Source of the DNA: Bifidobacterium angulatum DSM 20098 = JCM 7096
Lineage (GTDB): Bacteria > Actinomycetota > Actinomycetes > Actinomycetales > Bifidobacteriaceae
Assembly: GCF_001025155.1 (NCBI RefSeq)
Contig: NZ_AP012322.1
Location: 372,001-436,000 of the forward strand
Direction: 5' to 3'
DNA: 64,000 bases
In this document: positions 19,411-28,120 of the stretch, in pieces
How positions within the stretch are numbered: the stretch's first letter is position 1
Layout: each line of letters starts with the position of its first letter
Position numbers and translations under genes: made by a program
The notes under the pieces: model-generated
What the model saw: only the letters and a program-made list of their open reading frames with translations
Told to the model about the DNA's origin: nothing
Database searches by the model: none

Positions 19411-19443
19411 ATTGGGGCCACTCCGTTATGGAGTGGCCCCAAT
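19411..19443 (+). terminator. Hairpin after pnp
   Basis: A 14-bp perfect stem, ATTGGGGCCACTCC with its complement, and a 5-base loop. No T-run follows. Confidence 0.65.
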
Positions 19444-19618
19444 CTAGTATTGGGCTGTTCGAATTTCGGTACCGGCTCGTCGTTGAACCTTGCCGAGCTT
19501 GCCCACATTACTTGCCCGCATGATGCGATTCTGCAGTGATTTCGGTCATATCCGCGCAAAACCAGAGCATATGCGATAATGAAATCGTTGTCTTTATTCA
19601 GCAAGGAGGAACTTGCCA

Positions 19619-20188
19619 ATGTCCATCGGCATTATCATCGCTATTGTCATTGTCGTCCTGATCGTACTGTGGGCGATCAGTGCGTATAACGGACTTGTCG
19701 CGCTGCGCAATCGTGTCAAGAACGCATGGTCGCAGATCGACGTGCAGCTTAAGCAGCGAGCTGATCTCATCCCGAATCTTGTGGAAACGGTCAAAGGCTA
19801 CGCCTCGCACGAGTCCGAGGTATTCACCCAGGTGACGCAGGCGCGCGCCAAGGCGGTTCAGACCGCAGCCGACCCCAATGCCGCGCCCGCCGAACGTATC
19901 CAGGCCGAAAACGCGCTATCCCGCGCCATCTTCAACCTGCAGGCCACCGCCGAGGCATACCCGCAGCTGCAGGCCAACCAGAACTTCCTCGACCTGCAAG
20001 GCCAGCTCAAGGCGCTTGAGGAGAAGCTCGCCTACGCCCGCCAGTTCTACAACGACGTGGTGCAGAAGTACAACACCAGGATCGAAACCGTACCCACCAA
20101 TATCATCGCCTCGCTATTCCACTTCAAGCAGGCCGACCACTACCAGATCGCGGAATCCGACCGCGCGGTGCCGCAGGTCAAGTTCTGA
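19619..20188 (+). CDS. LemA family protein
   Basis: Protein of 189 residues with one N-terminal membrane helix (about 3-23) and the LemA signature [22 protein letters not shown], followed by [15 protein letters not shown]. The rest is an all-helical domain outside the membrane. AAGGAGG lies nine bases before the ATG. The DUF2207 gene follows 162 bases downstream, a recurrent pairing. Molecular function is unknown; envelope stress or surface assembly roles are proposed for the family. Confidence 0.9.
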   Translation: MSIGIIIAIVIVVLIVLWAISAYNGLVALRNRVKNAWSQIDVQLKQRADLIPNLVETVKGYASHESEVFTQVTQARAKAVQTAADPNAAPAERIQAENALSRAIFNLQATAEAYPQLQANQNFLDLQGQLKALEEKLAYARQFYNDVVQKYNTRIETVPTNIIASLFHFKQADHYQIAESDRAVPQVKF

Positions 20189-20350
20189 TAGGGGCAGGCC
20201 GGCGCTTGGACTGGCATGACGGGAAACCATGCCATAATCAGGTGCCGGCCGGTGACGGCCGTGGAACGATGAGGTTCCATGGCCTGTAGTGTGCTGTGAT
20301 TCGGCGGATGCGGCATGGCACGCGAGAATCATATAAGGGAAGAGAAAACT

Positions 20351-22549
20351 ATGAGGAAGAGGCTTGTCCGGGCGGTGGTCATCACCATCGTCTCCGCATT
20401 GGCCGTCGTGCTGTTGGCCGTACTGGCCGGCAGTGAGAGCGGGCATTCGGATGTAAGCTACCGCAGCTTGGATTACGATGCGACGATACTTGCCAACGGC
20501 GATCTGAAAGTCGTGCAGCATATCGACTACAAGCTCGATAGCAGGACGAACGAGGACGGCGATACCCAGTATTGGCGTCAGCTTTACTGGCAGTACACGC
20601 TCGACAGCACCCAGCTGACCAACATCACCGATATCAGCGTCAAGAACGTCACCACCGGCGCGGTCTACCATCAGATCAACCCGCAGAACCCGAACAGCGT
20701 CGACGAGGCCACCTGGGATTCGAAATATGCGGACCACTGGTATATCGCCGATGTGACGGACGGAAGCAACAATCCGGGGTTCTTCGACCCACAGACGGAC
20801 GGCCTTGACGGGTCGAGCGCGAACCGTATCACTAGAAACGTGGAGATCGGATGGAACATCCCCTACACGGTGAAGGCGGACAGCCTCAAATTCGATGTGC
20901 AGATGACGTTCCATGGCGCCGCCACGCAATACAAGGACGTCACCACCTTCCAATGGGAACCGATAGGACCCACCAACTCCATTCCCGCGCAGAAGGTGAC
21001 GGGCACCGTTCGTTTCCCGGACGGCATCGACGCCAAGACCTCGTGGGCCTGGCTGCATACCAAGAACACGTCGGAGACCTCCCGCGGCAAACAGGGGGAG
21101 CTGAAGTTCGCCGTCTACAACCTGAAATCCGAGCAGTACCTCGATCTGGTGGTCGCATACGACAGCAAAGTCTCGTCCAATGTGGCAAGGATGGAACCCG
21201 GCAATCATCTTGACGCTTTGCAGGCCGACGAGACCGCGCAGGAGAAGGCATGGTACGAAAGCCAGCACCGGGCTGCGGTGACAAGAATCCTTCTGTGGGT
21301 CGTTTCGCTGGTCGCGGGCATCGTTTCCGTGGCGTGGGCGATCATCGCCGTAATCCGATCCAACAAGGCGGCACGGTACCGTGGCGGCTTGGAATATTGG
21401 CGCGACCGCCCGGCGATCTCGCCCGCGTCCGCGGCGCGCATGATCGATATCATCGACAACAGCAAGGGGACCGTATCATCACGTTCCATGACGGCAACCG
21501 TGCTGGCGTTGGCCGCCAAACATGCCATTGCCATCTACCCGGGGCCGGCGTCGAACTATAAGGGCATCGACATGAGCCAGGCCGACGCGGTGCAGTTGTC
21601 GCATATGATTGCATCCGATGGTGCCAAGGCGATGGTTTCGTCCAAGACCAGCACCATTGTGATCCTGCCGGTGGCGTTGCATGATCGCGAGTCGTTGAAT
21701 CTCAGCGCGTCCGAGAAAACGTGCCTGCGACTGCTGGTGAGCATATCGATGCGCGTGGGGTACCCGGTGTTCGATTTCAAGCAGATGAAGAAGGCCTGCA
21801 AGGATTGGGAATCCGGCTATAAGGAGCTGGAGAAGTTCGAAAATTCCTGCGATACGGAGTTCACGCTGCTTGGCGCAACCTCCCAATCGGCTTGGCGGTA
21901 CATGCTGCCGGGCACCATCGCCGCGATGTTGGGAATCGCCATCGCCATGACCGGATTCTATGTCGACAATCTTGTATTCGGGCTTCTGATTGGCACGCCG
22001 ATGTTCATGGTCGGCCTGTTCTGCGATGTTGCGGGCGCGAATACGACGATCACGCCTCAAGGGCAGGAATACGCCGGTCAATGCCTTGGCCTGAAGCATT
22101 ACATGCAGGACTTCTCCGACTTCAGCGACCGTGGTTCCGCCGACCTGAAGATGTGGGACTGGTATTTGGTGTATGCGGCGGCATTCGGCATTTCCGAGCG
22201 TGTGATGAAGGAGCTTGCCAAGGCATACCCGCAGGTGCGCGACCAGTCGTGGCTGGATGCGAATGCTTCGGGAACGCTGTGGTACTGGACCTATAGCCCG
22301 ATGCATTGGGGTGGCGGCATGTCGTCCGAGCCGTCGTTCGGCGGCGGCTTCGGCGGCCTGCAATCCGGTGCGTTCGACATCGGCACGCAGCTTGATGCCG
22401 GGTTCGCTTCGGTACGCAGCACCATCAGCGCCGCCGCGCCGTCAAGCAGTGGCGGTGGTGGTTTCGGTGGATCGGGCGGATCGTTCTCCGGCGGTGGTTT
22501 CGGCGGGTCGAGCGGCGGCTTCGGCGGCGGTTCGTCGGGCGCACGCTGA
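20351..22549 (+). CDS. DUF2207 membrane protein with Gly/Ser/Phe tail
   Basis: Protein of 732 residues. A basic N-terminus and hydrophobic helix (about 5-27) act as signal or anchor. An extracellular DUF2207 domain (about 35-280) has the usual start YRSLDYDATILANGDLKVVQ. Membrane segments occur near 310-332 and paired at about 518-560, and the end is a low-complexity Gly/Ser/Phe tail (GGGFGGSGG type) seen in many DUF2207 proteins. Its neighbour LemA often occurs with DUF2207. The biochemical role is unknown. AGGGAAGAG lies before the ATG; an upstream in-frame ATG is not preferred. Confidence 0.88.
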   Translation: MRKRLVRAVVITIVSALAVVLLAVLAGSESGHSDVSYRSLDYDATILANGDLKVVQHIDYKLDSRTNEDGDTQYWRQLYWQYTLDSTQLTNITDISVKNVTTGAVYHQINPQNPNSVDEATWDSKYADHWYIADVTDGSNNPGFFDPQTDGLDGSSANRITRNVEIGWNIPYTVKADSLKFDVQMTFHGAATQYKDVTTFQWEPIGPTNSIPAQKVTGTVRFPDGIDAKTSWAWLHTKNTSETSRGKQGELKFAVYNLKSEQYLDLVVAYDSKVSSNVARMEPGNHLDALQADETAQEKAWYESQHRAAVTRILLWVVSLVAGIVSVAWAIIAVIRSNKAARYRGGLEYWRDRPAISPASAARMIDIIDNSKGTVSSRSMTATVLALAAKHAIAIYPGPASNYKGIDMSQADAVQLSHMIASDGAKAMVSSKTSTIVILPVALHDRESLNLSASEKTCLRLLVSISMRVGYPVFDFKQMKKACKDWESGYKELEKFENSCDTEFTLLGATSQSAWRYMLPGTIAAMLGIAIAMTGFYVDNLVFGLLIGTPMFMVGLFCDVAGANTTITPQGQEYAGQCLGLKHYMQDFSDFSDRGSADLKMWDWYLVYAAAFGISERVMKELAKAYPQVRDQSWLDANASGTLWYWTYSPMHWGGGMSSEPSFGGGFGGLQSGAFDIGTQLDAGFASVRSTISAAAPSSSGGGGFGGSGGSFSGGGFGGSSGGFGGGSSGAR

Positions 22550-22565
22550 TCGGGCGATATGAAAA

Positions 22566-22606
22566 ACGGGTGGCTTCCACAGCGGTTTTGCCGTGGCGCC
22601 ACCCGT
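22566..22606 (+). terminator. Terminator after DUF2207 gene
   Basis: Outer arms ACGGGTGG / CCACCCGT enclose an inner CACAGCGG-x-CCGTG pairing, 17 bases after the stop. A weak T stretch follows. Confidence 0.6.
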
Positions 22607-22678
22607 TCTGCCGTGGGCGGGAAGTATTCTGGGACGCAGCATTCCATTGATCATCACTGCCGTAAAGGAGCGTAGACC

Positions 22679-23542
22679 ATGACACTGTTCCGAGATTTGG
22701 GACCATTCCACACCACCGCCATCGGCCACGGCGAGATGCCGTTGACCATCGAGAACAACCGTGGGCATGACGTCGGCATCGAAACCCTGCACGCCTCGCT
22801 GGACGCCGGCTGCCGCCACATCGACACCGCCTGGGCCTACTACACGCCAGGCGAGGAGGAACAGACCGGCGAGAAGCTGGTGCGCGAAGCGCTCGAGACC
22901 TGGAAGGGCCCGCGCGATGAGGTCACCGTGGCCACCAAGGTGGGTTTGCGCCGCGCATGGGACGGCGACAAGCCGGTCTGGCCACGCGATGGCAAGCCGG
23001 AACACCTCATCGAATACGGTAAGCAGTCCGCGCAGGCGCTCGGCGTCGATGCGATCGATCTGCTGTACCTGCACCGTCATGATCCGGAAGTGCCGTACAA
23101 CGAGTCCTGCGAAGGCATCAAGGCGTTGCTCGATCAGGGTGTGGCCCAATGGGCCGGCGTATCCAACGTGAGCATCGAACAGTTGAAGATCGCGCAGGAG
23201 ATTCTTGGCGACAAGCTGGTGGCCGTGCAGAACCAGTATTCGCCGATCCATCTGGAAACCCAGGACACGTTGGAATACTGCGCCAGGGAAGGTCTGGCCT
23301 TCGTGTGCTGGAGTCCGCTCGGCGGTTACCGCCACCCCTACGACGAGCACCTGTTCGACCCGTTCCGCGAAGTGGCCGCCAAACATGGCGTGAGCTACCA
23401 GCGCGTGGTGCTGGCCTGGGAGCTGGCCAAGGGCGACCACATGTTCGTGATTCCGGGAGCGCATCGCCCCGAAACCATCCTCGATTCGCTCAAGGCCGAC
23501 GAGCTCGAACTCAGCCCGGAGGAGCTTGCGTTCCTGGGCTGA
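22679..23542 (+). CDS. Aldo/keto reductase
   Basis: NAD(P)H-dependent carbonyl reductase fold, 287 residues. The catalytic tetrad is visible: D48-T-A-W-A-Y53 in the DTAWAYY motif, Lys in ATKVG about residue 84, and His in YLHRHD about residue 118. The cofactor loop IPGAHRPETI is near residue 260. AAAGGAG lies eight bases before the ATG. The gene is monocistronic. The physiological aldehyde or ketone is unknown. Confidence 0.87.
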   Translation: MTLFRDLGPFHTTAIGHGEMPLTIENNRGHDVGIETLHASLDAGCRHIDTAWAYYTPGEEEQTGEKLVREALETWKGPRDEVTVATKVGLRRAWDGDKPVWPRDGKPEHLIEYGKQSAQALGVDAIDLLYLHRHDPEVPYNESCEGIKALLDQGVAQWAGVSNVSIEQLKIAQEILGDKLVAVQNQYSPIHLETQDTLEYCAREGLAFVCWSPLGGYRHPYDEHLFDPFREVAAKHGVSYQRVVLAWELAKGDHMFVIPGAHRPETILDSLKADELELSPEELAFLG

Positions 23543-23704
23543 AACGCAAGACGGCTGCCGGCAGGCAGCGCGATGGCCGCATAATGCGGGCGGACCCATG
23601 GAGGAAAGGCATGGGCCGCCCGCATTGATTGTTATGCAACGGTATGGCATGTGTCGCCTTTGTATGTATGCGTGTGCGCAAAGTGCGCTGTGCACTCCAA
23701 TCCG

Positions 23705-23710
23705 TACAAT
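23705..23710 (+). promoter_or_regulatory. -10 element of the U32 peptidase operon
   Basis: TACAAT, with the expected start of transcription near 23717. It lies upstream of the GTG at 23745 and makes the ATG at 23715 an unlikely start. Confidence 0.5.
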
Positions 23711-23744
23711 ATTGATGGTTTTACGTCGAATACGAGGAATACAC

Positions 23745-25313
23745 GTGCAAAGAAGAAACAAGCCTGAAGTACTGGCCCCGGCGGGCAACCTGCGTGGGCT
23801 CAAGACCGCCGTCGACTATGGTGCCGATGCCGTCTACTGCGGCGGCAAGGCGTTCGGCATGCGCAGCGCCCCGAAGAACCTGAGCCTTGAGGATTTCGAA
23901 GAGGGCTCGCGCTATGCGCACGAGCATGGGGCCCGCGTATATGTGACCTGCAATGTGCTGCCGCGCAACAGCGAGGTCGAGGCGATCCGCGACTATCTCG
24001 GCCAGCTGAAGGACACCGGTGTGGACGCGTTGATCGTAAGCGATTTCGGCGTGATGATGACCGCACGCGAGGTCGCTCCCGAACTTGAACTGCATGTGAG
24101 CACGCAGGCCGGCGTCACCAATTATGGCGCGGCCCGCGCATTCTATGAGCTTGGCGCCAAACGAGTGGTGCTCGCCCGCGAGATGGATCTGCAGGCCGTA
24201 CGTGATATTCGCGCCCGCATCCCGGAAGATATGGATATCGAATGCTTCGTGCACGGCGCCATGTGCATGGCGTTCTCCGGCCGTTGCCTGTTCTCCAACT
24301 ACCTGACCGGACGAGACGGCAACCACGGGGAATGCGCACAGCCCTGCCGCTGGAAGTACTCGATCGTGGAAGAGAAGCGGCCAGGCCAGTATTTCCCCAT
24401 CGAGCAGACCGAAAACGGTGCGTACCTGTTCAATTCGCAGGATATGAACATGCTGGAGCATATCGACGATCTGATCGATTCGGGCGCGACCAGCCTGAAG
24501 ATCGAGGGACGTTCCAAAAGCGCGTACTACATCGCCGCGATGACCAACGCCTACAAGACCGCAGTGAACCAATACATGGTCGAGCGCGGGTTCGAAGACG
24601 CCGAAGGCAACGAGATCAAGCCGTTCCACGATATGGTGATCCGCCCCGGCGACCCGGACTTCGCCAACGCGGCGCCGGACAATATCGAACATAATGCCGA
24701 CAAGGCCTTCGCCGGCGTGCCCGATGCCGAAGACGGTCAGGCCGCGCCTCAGGTCAATACCGTTCATTGCGCCAATATCGGCAATGCCGACGATGGCAAC
24801 CTGAGCTACCATGCGCGCAGCACCCGGCGCAAGTCGAACACCGCGGCGGAGATCCTTCCCGAAGGCTGGCATCATGCCGCAGTGCGCCCGGCACCGCATG
24901 TAGAGCTGCCGGATTGGCTGAAGGAGGAACCCTACAAGGTCGCCCACCGAGACTATTCCACCGGTTTCTACTATCCGCAGCGGAAGGTCACGCAGCGCAC
25001 CGATCGCGCGGGCTACTTCCGCTCCTGGCTGGTGGTGGGCGAAGCGCTCTCCTGGTCGCCGGACGAGGGCGGCAGGCTCACCATGATGAGCCGCAACAAG
25101 ATCGAACCCGGTCAGCAGGTCGAATTCCTGCTGGCCGGCGAGCCGCCGCTGGCATACATCGTTCCGGATTCCGGTTTGCGCGACGCGGACGGCAATCCGG
25201 TTGCCGCCATCAACAATCCGGCGCACGTGTTTTCGATCCCATGCCCGCACAACGTGCCGGCCAACACCGCCATCCGTTCCCGTACCAAGCAGGCCACGCT
25301 GAAAGCCGAATAA
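23745..25313 (+). CDS. U32-family peptidase / tRNA hydroxylation protein (TrhP-like)
   Basis: Protein of 522 residues. It starts with PEVLAPAGNLRGLKTAVDYGADAVYCGG and contains the U32 signature ECFVHGAMCMAFSGRCLFSNYL (about 165-190) followed by the cysteine-rich GECAQPCRW and SLKIEGR motifs. In E. coli and Bacillus such proteins (TrhP/YrrO) act in tRNA U34 hydroxylation, although the family was named for collagenase activity. An insert of about 100 polar residues (285-385) precedes the C-terminal domain. The GTG start follows GAGGAA. It begins a cluster with pgeF, ispD and pcp. Confidence 0.87.
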   Translation: MQRRNKPEVLAPAGNLRGLKTAVDYGADAVYCGGKAFGMRSAPKNLSLEDFEEGSRYAHEHGARVYVTCNVLPRNSEVEAIRDYLGQLKDTGVDALIVSDFGVMMTAREVAPELELHVSTQAGVTNYGAARAFYELGAKRVVLAREMDLQAVRDIRARIPEDMDIECFVHGAMCMAFSGRCLFSNYLTGRDGNHGECAQPCRWKYSIVEEKRPGQYFPIEQTENGAYLFNSQDMNMLEHIDDLIDSGATSLKIEGRSKSAYYIAAMTNAYKTAVNQYMVERGFEDAEGNEIKPFHDMVIRPGDPDFANAAPDNIEHNADKAFAGVPDAEDGQAAPQVNTVHCANIGNADDGNLSYHARSTRRKSNTAAEILPEGWHHAAVRPAPHVELPDWLKEEPYKVAHRDYSTGFYYPQRKVTQRTDRAGYFRSWLVVGEALSWSPDEGGRLTMMSRNKIEPGQQVEFLLAGEPPLAYIVPDSGLRDADGNPVAAINNPAHVFSIPCPHNVPANTAIRSRTKQATLKAE

Positions 25314-25390
25314 CGCGGGCGGTGCTTTCGACCCATCGGCCGATCCCGCAATCCAATACACCAACCAAGGCATCAACTAAGGAACACACC

Positions 25391-26389
25391 ATGACCGAAT
25401 ACGACGACGCGATTCTCGATTCATCGTCCATCAGCTCCACCGATAAGGCCGGCCGCCCGATCCCGGTCACCATTCCCATCGCTCTCGCACCGGGCATCAC
25501 CGTCACCTATACCACGCGTCTTGGCGGTTTGAGCACAGGGGAGTGGGGCAACTGCAACCTTGGCGGTAAAGGCGGAGACAGCGCCGAAGCCGTGCTGTCG
25601 AACCGTATCGCGCTGTCGGAATCTCTTGGAGCGCCGTTAAGCATCATTTCGCAGGTGCACTCCGGCAAGACCGTGGACATGGACGAGGTGTTCGGCAGGA
25701 ACGCCCCGTTCGGATACGACTTCTCCGGCACGCAGGACGATGAGGGGCATGCCCCTGCTGGCGTGAGCGTGATCGAAGCCGATGCGCAGGTGACTTCGCG
25801 TGCAGGCGTGGCCTTGGGCGTGTTCGCCGCCGACTGCCTGCCGGTGCTGCTCGCCGATCCGCAGGCCGGTGTGATCGGTGTCGCGCATTGCGGACGCAAA
25901 GGGCTGCAGCAGGGTGTGATCGGCTCAGCCGTCGATCTGATGGTGGCGAAGGGTGCGGTGCCGGAACGTATTGTGGCGACGCTCGGCCCCCGTATCTGCG
26001 GCGACTGCTATGAGACCGGTGATCAGATCTCGGACGAGTTCGATGCGCAGTTCCCCGGAAGCTTCTCGTTGACCCGTTTCGGCGGCACAGGCATCAATAT
26101 CGTTGCCGCCGCATTGAGCGAGCTTGCCGAAGCCGGCGTGGTCGCCGACAACATCATCGAATCCCGCCCGCGTGTGAACGCCGCCACACAGTATCTGAGC
26201 GAGGATGCCGAACTGGCGGAACTGTGCGCTCGCGATGGCGAGGGGCCGGCACGTCTTGAAGAGCGTATCGAGGCGATCCGCCGCAGCATGTGCACCGTGG
26301 AGAATCCGCTATGGTATTCGCATCGCCGTGCCGCACTGGCCGGTAAGAAGCATGAGGGGCGCATGCTGGCGCTGATCCAGCGTCAATAA
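25391..26389 (+). CDS. pgeF: Purine nucleoside phosphorylase / peptidoglycan editing factor (YfiH)
   Basis: DUF152/laccase-domain protein of 332 residues. The metal site is formed by QVHSGKTV, ADCLPVLLAD and GVAHCGRKGL, with GPRICGDCYE later. Family members have purine nucleoside phosphorylase and adenosine deaminase activity, and the E. coli homologue prevents faulty muropeptide building blocks. TAAGGA lies nine bases before the ATG. The C-terminal 40 residues are charged. It follows the U32 gene by 77 bases. Confidence 0.88.
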   Translation: MTEYDDAILDSSSISSTDKAGRPIPVTIPIALAPGITVTYTTRLGGLSTGEWGNCNLGGKGGDSAEAVLSNRIALSESLGAPLSIISQVHSGKTVDMDEVFGRNAPFGYDFSGTQDDEGHAPAGVSVIEADAQVTSRAGVALGVFAADCLPVLLADPQAGVIGVAHCGRKGLQQGVIGSAVDLMVAKGAVPERIVATLGPRICGDCYETGDQISDEFDAQFPGSFSLTRFGGTGINIVAAALSELAEAGVVADNIIESRPRVNAATQYLSEDAELAELCARDGEGPARLEERIEAIRRSMCTVENPLWYSHRRAALAGKKHEGRMLALIQRQ

Positions 26390-26476
26390 GTGGCCTTCGG
26401 CTGCGGACGAAGATTTCGTACAGAACGATTGGCCGTGCCATGCATGGTGCAAGGCATGGCATACGGTGGAGGAATT

Positions 26477-27289
26477 ATGCAGGAAGATGAGAAGAAGAGG
26501 CAGACCGCACCTGTAGTGGCCGTGGTCCTGGCAGCCGGTTTCGGTACCCGTTTCGATCCGGAGAACCCGAAGCAGCTGGTGTGCATTGGCGATAAGCCCA
26601 TTGTGTGCTGGAGCATCGAGGCCTTTGAGCGCAACAGCCGCGTCAGCGACATCGTGGTGGTGGTCAATCCCAAGGTACGCGACGCAGTGGAGGGGCTGAT
26701 CGACGAGGCCCGTTACGAGAAGGTGCGTATGGTGATCGACGGCGGTGTCGAACGTTGCGACAGCACCATGGCCGCGTTGAACGTACTGAAGCAGGCCGGC
26801 ATTCCGCAGCAGGCGAAGATTCTTATCCATGATGCGGTGCGCCCGTTCGTCTCGCAGGAGTCGATCGACGATTCGATCGACACGCTGGACGAGTTCTCCG
26901 CGGCGACGGTGGCGTTCGCCTCGACCGATACGATTCTGCTGACGCATGATGCCGGCGATCGCAAGGTGATCGGCTCGGTGCCCGATCGCGCTGACACCTT
27001 CCGCGCCCAAACCCCGCAGTCCTTCCGATTCGGCACGATCTACCATGCGTATGAGCTTGCCGCAGACGACCCCGATTTCCATCCGACCGACGATACGCGC
27101 GTGGTGGTGGATTATCTGCCCGATGAGTCGGTCGCGATCGTAGCAGGAAGCGACACAAACCTGAAGGTCACCACCATGGCCGATCTGCCGATCGCGGAAC
27201 GCATCGCGGCAAACGCCACGCATCAGCTCACCAAAGAGGAGGCCCGCGCCCGAATGCATGCCATTCTGCGCGAGGCCGTGGCACACTGA
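26477..27289 (+). CDS. ispD: 2-C-methyl-D-erythritol 4-phosphate cytidylyltransferase
   Basis: Third enzyme-level step of the MEP isoprenoid pathway, joining CTP and methylerythritol phosphate. The 270 residues carry the nucleotide-binding start VLAAGFGTRF, PKQLV, HDAVRPFV and AQTPQ-x-F. GGAGGAATT lies before the ATG at 26477; the longer frame upstream lacks a ribosome site. It sits between pgeF and pcp in one transcription direction. Confidence 0.95.
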   Translation: MQEDEKKRQTAPVVAVVLAAGFGTRFDPENPKQLVCIGDKPIVCWSIEAFERNSRVSDIVVVVNPKVRDAVEGLIDEARYEKVRMVIDGGVERCDSTMAALNVLKQAGIPQQAKILIHDAVRPFVSQESIDDSIDTLDEFSAATVAFASTDTILLTHDAGDRKVIGSVPDRADTFRAQTPQSFRFGTIYHAYELAADDPDFHPTDDTRVVVDYLPDESVAIVAGSDTNLKVTTMADLPIAERIAANATHQLTKEEARARMHAILREAVAH

Positions 27290-27318
27290 GCGCATGGCAG
27301 TGCGGGTAGACTGAGCGT

Positions 27319-27975
27319 ATGCAGCAGTTCAGCGTGGTGATTTCCGGTTTCGACCATTACGACGGCATCGAGGTCAATCCGTCTTACGAGGTGCCGCGGA
27401 TACTTTCGCAGCAAGGCGTTGACGGCCTTGACGGGGTGGAGCTTTCCATCAGCACGGTCAGCCTTCCCGTGAGCTTTTCCAAGGCGTGGCCATTGCTGAG
27501 CCGGACCATCGAAGAGACGAAGCCGGACATCGTCGTCGCCACCGGGCTCAAGCGTGCGGCCCGTGGCATATTGCTGGAACGCTGCGCCACGAACATCATG
27601 GACTCCAGCAGGCCGGATGTGGACAATACGGCGCCGAGCCTTGTGCCCATCGCTCCCGGCCGGCCGGCGGCCTATTGGACGAGACTGCCGTTGCGTGCGA
27701 TCCTCGGCGAGTTCACCCATGATTCGATTCCTGCCACGTTGAGCTCCGATGCGGGCACGTTCGTATGCAATTCCCTGTTCTACAACCTGCTGAATTGGGC
27801 TTCCGCGCAAGACAAGGTGCTGGCCGGCTTCGTCAGTCTGCCTGTAGTGAACGAAGAGCCGCATCCCAAGCGCGGGCTTCCCATGGATCAGCTGGTGCAG
27901 GCTTGCGGCGATGTGGTGCGCGAAAGCGTGAAGTACTATATGCGCCCCTCCAGCGAAAGCATTCTTATCGCCTGA
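27319..27975 (+). CDS. pcp: Pyroglutamyl-peptidase I homologue lacking catalytic His
   Basis: Peptidase family C15 protein of 218 residues, which would remove N-terminal pyroglutamate. The nucleophile is C150 in AGTFVCNSLFYN and the Glu is E87. The position of the usual His (G-[FY]-I-H-x-P) reads F-V-S173-L-P, so the catalytic triad is incomplete. The N-terminal SGFDHYDGIEVNPS is well kept. TAGACT lies six bases before the ATG, suggesting a leaderless mRNA. It is either inactive, or another residue serves as base. Confidence 0.82.
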   Translation: MQQFSVVISGFDHYDGIEVNPSYEVPRILSQQGVDGLDGVELSISTVSLPVSFSKAWPLLSRTIEETKPDIVVATGLKRAARGILLERCATNIMDSSRPDVDNTAPSLVPIAPGRPAAYWTRLPLRAILGEFTHDSIPATLSSDAGTFVCNSLFYNLLNWASAQDKVLAGFVSLPVVNEEPHPKRGLPMDQLVQACGDVVRESVKYYMRPSSESILIA

Positions 27976-28120
27976 ATTCCGCTATGCGGTTCCATGTGGT
28001 CGAGGCTGTGTGAAAGTGCAAGACGCACGCCGATTCTCGACTGCGTATGCAGTAGTGTTTTACATGAGTCAAGTCGAGTAGGATTGTGCCAGACGGATTT
28101 TCGGCGGAAAGGAACAGAGA

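Noticed and set aside
23715..23745. ATG at 23715 as start of the U32 peptidase
   Set aside because: It lies only four bases after the -10 box TACAAT, before the expected transcription start; GTG 23745 has GAGGAA.
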